Shown in pieces: positions 33,155-39,551 of a DNA stretch of 39,551 nt. The position numbers and the translations under genes were made by a program. This stretch comes from Cenarchaeum sp. SB0675_bin_21 (GTDB lineage: Archaea; Thermoproteota; Nitrososphaeria; Nitrososphaerales; Nitrosopumilaceae): contig VYCS01000035.1 in the NCBI GenBank assembly GCA_009843815.1, positions 11,283 through 50,833 on the forward strand, read 5' to 3'. Positions within the stretch are counted from its first letter, which is position 1. Each line of letters opens with the position of its first letter. The notes beneath the pieces were generated by a model. That model worked only from the letters and a program-made list of their open reading frames with translations. It was not told the DNA's origin and did not search any database.

Positions 33155-34825
33155 ATGAAGCCGCCCATCCGTACGTGGAACCGGCAATCCGACGTGATGG
33201 CGTGCGCCGTATTGGGGATGGTGGTAGCTATGATGGTGGTGGCGGTTGCCCAGGCGGCATCCCCGGACGGATACGGCTCGCATGCACCGCCGGCACACCA
33301 ACAGGGGGTACCGTCCTCCGGGGTGCAGTGCAACGAGCCCAGGGAGTTATACCTGGACGACTCGCGGCCCCTCTGTCTATTCCCTGGTACCGCTGATATT
33401 CTGATGTCCCGCGGGATTGATCTGGAGAGAGGTCCTATGCAGCCACCCGCCGCAATCCTGGGGCTGACCCCTGAAGAGCAGGCGTGGTTGGCAGAGCGCC
33501 CGGTGATCCGGGTGGCACACGACCCGGGATGGTTTCCGATAGAGTACGCCGACGAGCACGGCCAGATAGCCGGGGTCACTCTGCACTATATAATCAAGTT
33601 TGAGGAGCTCACCGGGGCCGACCTCCAGCCGGTTCTGACGGATGACTGGACGGGTGCCTTGGAGGCCATCCGGGATAGGGATGCTGATGCCATGTTCATG
33701 GTGGCGCACACGCCCGAGCGGTCCGAGTACATGGGGTTCACCAGCCCCCACCACACCCTGGAGACCAGGCTGGTGGCCGCCGAAGACAGACAGATGAGTC
33801 TGGACGAGCCCGGGCTACAGGTGATCACCATCCGTAACTACGAGATAGAGGACTGGCTGGATGAGAACCACCCAGACGTCGTGTACGTATCAGTGGACAG
33901 TTTTGAAGAGGGGTTGGCCCTGCTACAGCAGGGCGAGGCCGATGCCTTCGCCGCCACTTGGCCGGTGGTCCGCGCCACCGCCGAGCAGGAGGGGATGACC
34001 GTCTACAACGCCGGGCCCACCGGCCACTCGTACCCGCTCTCGGTGGGGTACCGCGGCGACCAGCCCGTCCTGGGGACCATCCTGCAGAAGGCGCTGGATG
34101 CCTCCCCGCCCCTGTTGGAGATCTTTGAGGGTACGCCGGGCCTGATGCTGACCGCCGAAGAGAAGACGTGGTTGGCAGAGCACCCGGTGATCCGGGTGGC
34201 ATACGACCCAGGATGGTTTCCGATAGAGTATCTTGACGAGTCAGGCATGCTGGCCGGCGCCGCTGGCAGATACATGTCAGAGTTTGAGAGGATCATCGGT
34301 GTCGACTTTCAACAGGTTCCCATAGATGACTGGTCACATGCCTTAGAGTCCGTTCGGGCGAGGGATGCCGACCTGGTCTTTCTGGCTGTCGAAACCGACT
34401 CCAGGTCCGAGTACATGGGATTCACCACCCCCCACTACACCATCGAGTCTGTCCTGGTGACCGCCCAGGAGATGCAGTTGGCCATGGACGAGCCCGGGCT
34501 ACAGGTGATCACCATCCGCGACTATGCCATAGAGGACTGGCTGGACGAAAACCACCCTGACGTCGGGTACGTATCAGTGGACAGTTTTGAAGAGGGGTTG
34601 GCCTTGCTTCAGCAGGGCGAGGCCGATGCCTTCGCGGGTGTCTGGTCGGTGGTCCAGGCCATCGCAGAGCGAGAGGGAATGACAGTCTACAACGCCGGGC
34701 CCACCGGGTACTCGTACGATTTGTCCGTCGGATATCGCAGCGACCAGCCCGTCTTGGGGGCCATCCTGCAGAAGGCGCTCTACACCATCCCTGCATCCGC
34801 GCTGGAGCGGATTCAGGGCGAGTAG
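33155..34825 (+). CDS. Secreted protein with two tandem periplasmic binding domains (BvgS-type VFT), GC-rich
   Basis: This is a 556-residue protein. It has a signal peptide (MKPPIRTWNRQSDVMACAV, hydrophobic 15-33, AQA cleavage near 34) and a short Cys-containing linker. Two family 3 solute-binding (Venus flytrap) domains of about 228 residues each follow. Each begins with LTxEExxWLAExPVIRVA, then PGWFPIEY, and has SEYMGFT, LQVITIR, EDWLDENHPDV and EEGLALLQQGEADAFA. This is the sensor layout of BvgS-like histidine kinases, yet no transmembrane, kinase or receiver part follows and the protein stops after domain two. It is probably secreted or loosely surface-bound. Base composition is far from its neighbours (44 G/C in 34021-34080), indicating recent transfer or a GC-rich source. 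The ATG at 33155 suits the promoter; a TTG lies two codons upstream. The ligand is unknown. Confidence 0.88.
   Translation: MKPPIRTWNRQSDVMACAVLGMVVAMMVVAVAQAASPDGYGSHAPPAHQQGVPSSGVQCNEPRELYLDDSRPLCLFPGTADILMSRGIDLERGPMQPPAAILGLTPEEQAWLAERPVIRVAHDPGWFPIEYADEHGQIAGVTLHYIIKFEELTGADLQPVLTDDWTGALEAIRDRDADAMFMVAHTPERSEYMGFTSPHHTLETRLVAAEDRQMSLDEPGLQVITIRNYEIEDWLDENHPDVVYVSVDSFEEGLALLQQGEADAFAATWPVVRATAEQEGMTVYNAGPTGHSYPLSVGYRGDQPVLGTILQKALDASPPLLEIFEGTPGLMLTAEEKTWLAEHPVIRVAYDPGWFPIEYLDESGMLAGAAGRYMSEFERIIGVDFQQVPIDDWSHALESVRARDADLVFLAVETDSRSEYMGFTTPHYTIESVLVTAQEMQLAMDEPGLQVITIRDYAIEDWLDENHPDVGYVSVDSFEEGLALLQQGEADAFAGVWSVVQAIAEREGMTVYNAGPTGYSYDLSVGYRSDQPVLGAILQKALYTIPASALERIQGE
33440..34807 (+). 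repeat. 684-bp internal tandem duplication in the binding-protein gene
   Basis: The two binding domains are offset by exactly 684 nt (33485 against 34169, and 33803 against 34487). Several stretches are identical at the base level, including a 37-nt run starting GTACGTATCAGTGG and a 32-nt run starting GACGAGCCCGGG. The spacer parts are more diverged. Confidence 0.85.
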
Positions 34826-34974
34826 AGTGGAACCTGACCAGAAGAAGAACCCACCGCCACCATCATACACGACATAGCAAGACAATCCGGCGGCCAGACT
34901 GTTCAGGTCGCGTCAGGTCACGAATTATGAAACGTTGTCGGTACAACTACAAAGTATGTAATACTATGAATATT

Positions 34975-35011
34975 TGTGGGAAAGCCCACATTATGTAAAA
35001 AATCAAAAAAG
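34975..35011 (-). terminator. T-tract and hairpin after the OB-fold gene
   Basis: Reading the minus strand after the stop at 35012, there is a T-rich tract (CTTTTTTGATTTTTTACATA). A perfect 6-bp hairpin then follows, TGTGGG, loop, CCCACA (34975-34990). The T-tract alone would suffice for archaeal termination. Confidence 0.5.
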
Positions 35012-35314
35012 TTACGAGTCACTCTTTACAACTGTAATCTCGCCATTCTTTCGTGGTACACTGAGTTGTATCTCGTTACGAAATTCACTGGTGTATCCGC
35101 CACGAATTTGGACTTTGTCACCATCATTGACTTTTTTAATGTCATCACCCCACAATGTGAGTTTTATTCGATCCTGATCGTCGGTCAGATATGCATCGCA
35201 TACCTGAGCTTCGCCATACTTTGTTCTTACCGTTCGTGGTTCGGAGAGTTCTTTAATTATACCCTCTACGTCTATGTTGTCGCGTCTTGATTTCGCTTCT
35301 GCTATGCTGATCAT
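35012..35314 (-). CDS. Single OB-fold nucleic-acid-binding protein (RPA/SSB-like)
   Basis: This 100-residue protein has one OB fold: MISIAEAKSRRDNIDVEGII, then EPRTVRTKYGEAQVCDAYL, then DRIKLTLWGDDIKKVNDGDK, then QIRGGYTSEFRNEIQLSV (each under 20 residues). This is the archaeal RPA/SOSS-B type OB, in which aromatic and basic residues contact single-stranded DNA. It is short and lacks a zinc finger or acidic tail, so it is a minimal member. It might serve in DNA repair or bind RNA. The ATG at 35314 has TATA-like sequences at about 18 and 30 nt upstream. It is a single-gene unit ending in a T-tract. Confidence 0.82.
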   Translation of the reverse strand: MISIAEAKSRRDNIDVEGIIKELSEPRTVRTKYGEAQVCDAYLTDDQDRIKLTLWGDDIKKVNDGDKVQIRGGYTSEFRNEIQLSVPRKNGEITVVKSDS

Positions 35315-35442
35315 GTAGAAAATTTTATAATCAATAATATATTCTTTTTATATCGAATACCGTGCGTCTTCATTCTTTGGCCATATAATGGCAATAATGT
35401 ACAAGTTAATTGAATTGACACAACGCCCAGTGTAAAACCCTT

Positions 35443-36567
35443 ATGGTATCTGTTTCAAGGTATGTCATGCCCGAAGTATGGTTGAGTTATGGTCCCGGTC
35501 ATTCGATTCTAGACATCAAATCAGAGAATTTGGGGACTGTGTTTGAGGCAGACTCCAAACCCATCTCAGAAGAGAGGTTAGATGAGATGTTATCAAACAT
35601 ATCAGGTACGTTAGTCATACTACAGAACACTCCAGCAGTACGTCAAGCTATATCTCACATACACAGTATGTGTGAGCAGAGGTCCTCACCATTTCCAGCT
35701 ATATTATCTGACAAATACATGATACCGTCTTTAAAGGAGGGTTTGCCCGAAGGGTGCCGTGTGGACTCATTTCAAGGTACAGACTCTCCGGATACCAATA
35801 TGATCTTTGTATCCGAGATAATGCCCGATGGCCTGTTCGGATATGAGAGTGCATGTACAAGGTTACTACGTAGATTTGGAGAAGATATGATGTTAAAGGC
35901 ATACAACAGAAGAGTGGCAGATACGCCATCACCCAATGGCAATACACCGTCCTACCAGATAGCCCAAAAATTTGCAGATAACTTTGAGATACAGTCCATC
36001 GACATATTAGGGTGGCAGGGGGGTATCGAGGACCTACATGTGGGACATCCCGCATCATCAGAGATAAGACAGTTGGCAAGTCGGCGCATACAACAGGGTG
36101 CACATAGATTCTCTACTGTGGTCGGGAGTGTGGGGGATGTATTTGCAGGAAGTACATTGTCAGGATCACTGTCATCTTTATGGAATGTGTGGTCATCTTT
36201 AAAGTCCAAAGGTCGAGCAATACTGCTGGCCGAGTGCGGGATGGGTTTGGGTTCAGAGGCATTGCGTCAATATATAGATGGACGACTGACATTAGAATAT
36301 CTACGCCAACCATCCCAATATGTCTACGGTATGGAAGAGTTGTTGTTTTTAGAGTCCATAAACCATACAATAGACATAACATTAGTATCGGCGCTGCCAA
36401 AGATGTACGAATCGCCTCTCAAGATGAAGTTTGCGCGCATGTCGCAGCAGGTCATAAACGACATTGTAAAAAATAGTCCGCGCCACAAAATCACCATAAT
36501 TCCCGATGCAGCCCGAATATCATTAGGGGAGTATTCCAGCCGGGATGGGGGCACAGACAATGGCTAG
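35443..36567 (+). CDS. LarA-like (lactate racemase C-terminal domain) protein of unknown function
   Basis: This is a 374-residue soluble protein. The C-terminal half resembles the second domain of LarA/DUF2088 proteins: KGRAILLAECGMGLGSEAL, a YVYGMEELLFLESIN segment in the place of the GGHKA helix, DITLVSALPKM, and NSPRHKITIIPDAA. The N-terminal half is divergent. It lacks the HxxGxH-type and Lys residues that carry the nickel-pincer cofactor in true lactate racemases, so racemase activity is unlikely. Start choice is uncertain: ATG 35443 or ATG 35467. Its final 45 nt overlap the convergent protease gene. No lar maturation genes are nearby. Confidence 0.5.
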   Translation: MVSVSRYVMPEVWLSYGPGHSILDIKSENLGTVFEADSKPISEERLDEMLSNISGTLVILQNTPAVRQAISHIHSMCEQRSSPFPAILSDKYMIPSLKEGLPEGCRVDSFQGTDSPDTNMIFVSEIMPDGLFGYESACTRLLRRFGEDMMLKAYNRRVADTPSPNGNTPSYQIAQKFADNFEIQSIDILGWQGGIEDLHVGHPASSEIRQLASRRIQQGAHRFSTVVGSVGDVFAGSTLSGSLSSLWNVWSSLKSKGRAILLAECGMGLGSEALRQYIDGRLTLEYLRQPSQYVYGMEELLFLESINHTIDITLVSALPKMYESPLKMKFARMSQQVINDIVKNSPRHKITIIPDAARISLGEYSSRDGGTDNG

Positions 36568-37614
36568 GCCCACCACTCCCAGATATACCATCTTTCTGTT
36601 GGAGGGCAGAGGTGAGACGTCATCTAAAGGTGTAGCTGCCAAGTTTCTCCAGCTAAGAACCAATATCAACATGGCCATTATCCAATAGTTCAAGAGTACC
36701 AGTACCACTATACTGGCATATGTTGCGTACTGATGCGCAGATCTTCCCAGTATGGTTCTAGCCATATGTCCCCCATCGAGTTGCCAGGCAGGTAAGAGAT
36801 TTAGAAATGTGATTAAAAACCCAATCCAAGATGCCCATAGTATTGGTGTCAATATCACCACTCCCGAGGAAGACTTTCCAAATAGCTCCAAGGAGCCATA
36901 CATCAGTATCGATTCGCCAAACTGGAACTCAGATAGTATGCCCTGAGATCCCAGTATTTCAGCAGTCTCCTCGTCAATCACCGGTGCGGTCCATGCACCA
37001 ATTACAACCACAATAACGGCCACCACTGCTCCAGCCAGAGGCCCAGCGACAGCCACATCAAATAATATTTTACGATTTATTGTCAAGCCGCTGGACTGTA
37101 TAAAGGCGCCCAAAGTCGGAATTCCAATTATTGGGAGTCCGGGAATAAAGAATGGCCATGTCGTCTTGAGGCGATGAATCTTGGCGGCCACCAAATGACC
37201 CATCTCATGTATGCCCAATATACCCAATAATGCAATAGTGTATATTATCGCCATCTGTATTGGGTCCCCTATGTATGTAATTTGATTAGTCTGCACAGTG
37301 CGATAGTATCCATCTATCATCACAAAGGCGCATACTACAGCAAAGAGTACTCTAGGAGTGATTGAAGAGCCCAGTATTCTACCGGGTTTGGACGGAGTGA
37401 ATTTTTGTATCACAATGTATCGGTCTCCATCTCGCTCTAGTAGGCGGCATACGTATTTACCACCTTCCAGTATTCTTGCCAAATCTGCAAATCTATCTGT
37501 GCAATCCGAGTCCAGTATACGAAATTCTTGTGAGTACATATTCATCTGAGAGTCGGCTACAAAAAATTTAGAGCGTACCATCGCTTCAACTTGTTCTCGC
37601 GTAATCTCGCTCAT
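36523..37614 (-). CDS. Site-2 protease family zinc metalloprotease (M50)
   Basis: This 363-residue intramembrane protease has a soluble N-terminal domain of about 80 residues (FRILDSDCTDRFADLARIL). A membrane region follows with the zinc motif H136-E137-x2-H140 (GIHEMGHLVAAK), a further helix pair (FDVAVAGPLAGAVVAV) and the third ligand D280 in NLLPAWQLDGGH. About six or seven helices are predicted. There is no PDZ domain. Such enzymes cleave membrane-bound regulators or signal remnants. The N-terminal domain may position substrates. The ATG at 37614 is preceded by a CATAAATCC element. The 3' end overlaps the LarA-like gene by 45 nt. Confidence 0.93.
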   Translation of the reverse strand: MSEITREQVEAMVRSKFFVADSQMNMYSQEFRILDSDCTDRFADLARILEGGKYVCRLLERDGDRYIVIQKFTPSKPGRILGSSITPRVLFAVVCAFVMIDGYYRTVQTNQITYIGDPIQMAIIYTIALLGILGIHEMGHLVAAKIHRLKTTWPFFIPGLPIIGIPTLGAFIQSSGLTINRKILFDVAVAGPLAGAVVAVIVVVIGAWTAPVIDEETAEILGSQGILSEFQFGESILMYGSLELFGKSSSGVVILTPILWASWIGFLITFLNLLPAWQLDGGHMARTILGRSAHQYATYASIVVLVLLNYWIMAMLILVLSWRNLAATPLDDVSPLPSNRKMVYLGVVGLAIVCAPIPAGILP

Positions 37615-37742
37615 GTATCAAGTAGGATTTATGGTATTATGTCTTTTGTGGAAGATAGTTGTGTTATATGTTAGAGATTATACTGGCGAATACGCCTGCA
37701 AATTATCTGGAGTCAGGGTTGTTTGGAGACACATGCTTCTGG

Positions 37743-37759
37743 GACGTATCCAATACGTC
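37743..37759. promoter_or_regulatory. Inverted repeat upstream of the prefoldin-ftsY promoter
   Basis: GACGTAT, CCA, ATACGTC form a 7-3-7 perfect inverted repeat whose right edge is 8 nt before the TATA box. This position suits a regulator that interferes with or helps TFB/TBP. Confidence 0.4.
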
Positions 37760-37766
37760 AATTTAG

Positions 37767-37773
37767 TTTATAA
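37767..37773 (+). promoter_or_regulatory. TATA box of the prefoldin-ftsY operon
   Basis: TTTATAA is centred 27 nt upstream of the ATG at 37797. Confidence 0.6.
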
Positions 37774-37796
37774 CCGCCAACCTTATCAAACATATT

Positions 37797-38219
37797 ATGA
37801 GTGAGGAAGGTGCCAAACTACAATACGAAAAGATGCAGTTAGAGAGAATACTTGTTGATGTTCGTAAACAAGAACTGGATGTTCGAACATACATTACAGG
37901 CGCCCATAGTACAATACGTGCCATAACTGCAATAAAGAATGGAGAGAGTTCAAGTTCCATGATATCACTAGGTGCAGGCGTTATGGTAAAAGCCAATATT
38001 CAAACAGATAGTACATTGTTGATGTTCGTTGGAGGGGAGACCGCCATAGAGATGAGTATTGATACTGCGACAAGTTACCTAGAGACTCAGATATCTGAAA
38101 AAAATGCAACACTGAACAACATTGTTGCTTTTCAAAAGAATGCCACTGATAGATTGAATTTTGTAAATGATAGTTTGAATAAATTAATCGAGTCAGAAGG
38201 ACATTCCTCTGGTAATTGA
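37797..38219 (+). CDS. pfdA: Prefoldin alpha subunit
   Basis: This 140-residue chaperone subunit forms the hexameric prefoldin with beta subunits and hands unfolded proteins to the thermosome. The two long coiled coils are visible, residues 5-40 (KLQYEKMQLERILVDVRKQE) and 93-135 (LETQISEKNATLNNIVAFQK). They are joined by the beta hairpins (SSSMISLGAGVMVKANIQ and TLLMFVGGETAIEM). It is leaderless from the TATA box at 37767. ftsY starts one base after the TGA. Pairing of prefoldin alpha with ftsY is found in other archaea. Confidence 0.94.
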   Translation: MSEEGAKLQYEKMQLERILVDVRKQELDVRTYITGAHSTIRAITAIKNGESSSSMISLGAGVMVKANIQTDSTLLMFVGGETAIEMSIDTATSYLETQISEKNATLNNIVAFQKNATDRLNFVNDSLNKLIESEGHSSGN

Positions 38220-38220
38220 C

Positions 38221-39551
38221 ATGTTTGATAGTCTACGTAAGTCTTTTACCCGATTTTCAAAAACGTTAGCAGAAAAAGATCTAAGTGAGTCTGACATTGA
38301 AGAGATTCTAGAAGATTTAGAGATGTCGCTTTTACAATCCGATGTGGCATTAGAGGTTGTCGAGGACATAAGCTCAGATCTAAAGAGACAACTGGTAGGA
38401 GTATCTGTGAACAAAAAACAGTTGGAGTCTTTTGTAAAGGGGGCCCTGTCAGAATCCGTATCACAGTTATTTCAAAAGACCGGTAGTTTGGACTTGCTTG
38501 AACGCATACGTGAAAAAAATGAGAATGATGAACCATACACCATTGTATTTCTAGGTATTAATGGCACGGGTAAAACCACTACGCTAGCAAAGTTTGCACA
38601 TATGTTGAAGAAGAACAAATTCACAGTGGTCATAGCTGCCGCCGACACCTTTCGGGCTGGCGCCATAGAACAAATACGCAAGCATGGAGAAAGACTGCAA
38701 GTCAAGATTATTGCGCAGAATTACAACTCAGATCCCGCTGCCGTCTGTCGGGATGCGACATTGTATGCAAAATCACACCGTATAAACTGCGTGCTGATTG
38801 ATACGGCGGGTCGTATACAGACTAGCACCAACCTAATGCAACAGATAGAAAAGATTACAAAGGTAGTAAATCCTGATCTAAAAATATTTGTAGGCGACTC
38901 TCTAGCAGGAAATGATGCCATCAGTCAGGCTCGTGAGTTTCATGAATATACTGACTTTGATTGTTCCATACTTACCAAAAGTGATGCCGATACCAAAGGC
39001 GGCTCTGCTTTATCAATTGTAAAGATCACATCTAAACCTATACTCTATCTAGGAGTAGGTCAAGAATATCCGGATTTGAAAGAGTTCAGATGGGAGTCGT
39101 TTGTTGAATCAGTATTGGGCGAACGTGATAGTATGGATGGTGAGCTTGCAGCAAAAATACAGACAGTATTAGAGACCCCACTCGCTGTAAACACAAGCAC
39201 GCATGATACAGCACCAGAGGTAGTTACATCACCAGAGTCAGCTGATGTTTTAGAGTCAGAGGCAAAAGGAGAGATAGATGAAGATATTGTAAAAGAGGAG
39301 TCAGAGGAGATACAAGAGTCAGAAGACGTAGATATAGATCCATTCGAGGGAATAGATGACTCTGATATTGCAACATATTCAGATATACATGATGTACCGC
39401 CTCCGGAATCTGATAATACAGCACGGGTGTTAGCCGCAGAGATCAAAGAGTGGATATCTCAGGGCCGTCCGATATCAGATGGGCCATCCATCAGTGAAAA
39501 GAGTGTGAAACATGAGAGGGATGTTACAGATCAGTCCGATGATACAGCAGA
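38221..39551 (+). CDS. ftsY: Signal recognition particle receptor FtsY with long acidic C-terminal extension (3' partial)
   Basis: At least 443 residues are visible, without a stop in the window. FtsY is the membrane-side GTPase that docks SRP-ribosome complexes. The NG domain is complete. It has the N helices (1-95), G1 GINGTGKTTT (112-121), AADTFRAGAIEQ (140-151), G3 DTAGR (194-198), G4 TKSD (252-255, usually TKxD), GGSALS and the closing LGVGQEYPDLKEF near 277-289. Archaeal FtsY normally ends soon after this. Here at least 140 more residues follow, rich in Glu, Asp and Ser. They contain a compact motif DPFEGIDDSDIATYSDIHD, then VPPPES, then helical AAEIKEWISQGRP. The N-terminal acidic A domain of bacterial FtsY is absent. 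The extension may replace it for membrane or translocon contact. Confidence 0.93.
   Translation, partial: MFDSLRKSFTRFSKTLAEKDLSESDIEEILEDLEMSLLQSDVALEVVEDISSDLKRQLVGVSVNKKQLESFVKGALSESVSQLFQKTGSLDLLERIREKNENDEPYTIVFLGINGTGKTTTLAKFAHMLKKNKFTVVIAAADTFRAGAIEQIRKHGERLQVKIIAQNYNSDPAAVCRDATLYAKSHRINCVLIDTAGRIQTSTNLMQQIEKITKVVNPDLKIFVGDSLAGNDAISQAREFHEYTDFDCSILTKSDADTKGGSALSIVKITSKPILYLGVGQEYPDLKEFRWESFVESVLGERDSMDGELAAKIQTVLETPLAVNTSTHDTAPEVVTSPESADVLESEAKGEIDEDIVKEESEEIQESEDVDIDPFEGIDDSDIATYSDIHDVPPPESDNTARVLAAEIKEWISQGRPISDGPSISEKSVKHERDVTDQSDDTA

Noticed and set aside
33377-34885. Several long antisense frames opposite the GC-rich gene
   Set aside because: Long antisense frames are expected where GC is high. 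The plus strand has clear domains and a signal peptide.
37613-37804. Plus-strand frame before prefoldin
   Set aside because: Spans the prefoldin promoter and an inverted repeat, and does not resemble the ribosomal proteins sometimes found upstream of prefoldin.
39060-39446. Antisense Ser-rich frame opposite the FtsY extension
   Set aside because: It mirrors the acidic Glu/Asp/Ser codons of the sense strand and has no independent support.
1-39551. CRISPR arrays, prophage or integrated plasmid
   Set aside because: No regularly spaced repeats, integrase, capsid or terminase genes were seen. The only mobile remnant is the transposase at 3060-3870.

Overview
The window is chromosomal DNA from an archaeon, most likely a Nitrososphaerota (Thaumarchaeota) ammonia-oxidiser relative. 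The lineage is my inference from gene content. Archaeal markers are RNA polymerase subunit E' (Rpb7), Spt4, ribosomal protein L10e, prefoldin alpha, a DUF359-type GTP-dependent dephospho-CoA kinase, CofG/CofH for the F420 deazaflavin, a tRNA splicing endonuclease subunit and an intron-containing tRNA-Leu. Many starts are ATG, GTG or TTG lying about 24-30 nt downstream of an AT-rich TATA-like box with no ribosome binding site, as expected for leaderless archaeal transcripts. I used this spacing to correct several starts. Most of the window is moderately AT-rich. One gene (33155-34825) is strikingly GC-rich.

Layout. 1-2788: tail of a protein with 23-residue repeats, then a minus-strand block with a Bcp-type peroxiredoxin, a small HExxH metallopeptidase, dephospho-CoA kinase and an Mrp Fe-S carrier ATPase. 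2789-4000: decayed transposase with an inverted duplication. 4039-5969: rpoE', spt4 and nadC, then a convergent TPR protein. 5970-10690: a translation-GTPase-like protein with no P-loop, leucyl aminopeptidase, an unlisted 43-residue C2H2 zinc-finger microprotein, superoxide dismutase and gene debris. 10689-15916: membrane-anchored subtilase, PEP carboxykinase, a catalytically degenerate PLD-like protein and an EndA-family protein lacking the expected catalytic histidine. 16526-19343: L10e, tRNA-Gly(GCC), two unknowns and a CPA2 cation/proton antiporter. 19443-24533: a SUF operon (sufB, sufD, Rieske ferredoxin, sufS, sufU, zinc-ribbon protein) without sufC. 24523-32868: phosphoglycerate kinase, Na/Ca exchanger, cofH/cofG, HtrA-like protease, glycosyltransferase, SRPBCC protein and a tRNA-binding OB protein. 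32946-34825: tRNA-Leu(CAA) with intron, then the GC-rich secreted tandem solute-binding protein. 35012-39551: OB-fold protein, LarA-like protein, site-2 protease, prefoldin alpha and FtsY with an unusual long acidic C-terminal extension running off the window.

Functionally, the window combines information processing (transcription, tRNA splicing, translation, SRP targeting), Fe-S cluster assembly (SUF plus Mrp), cofactor synthesis (NAD, CoA, F420), gluconeogenesis (PEPCK, PGK), oxidative-stress defence (peroxiredoxin, SOD) and cell-envelope proteolysis (subtilase, HtrA, site-2 protease). The most unusual items are the GC-rich BvgS-type sensor half with no kinase, the FtsY extension, the zinc-finger microprotein, the P-loop-less GTPase paralogue and repeated 3'-end overlaps of convergent genes.
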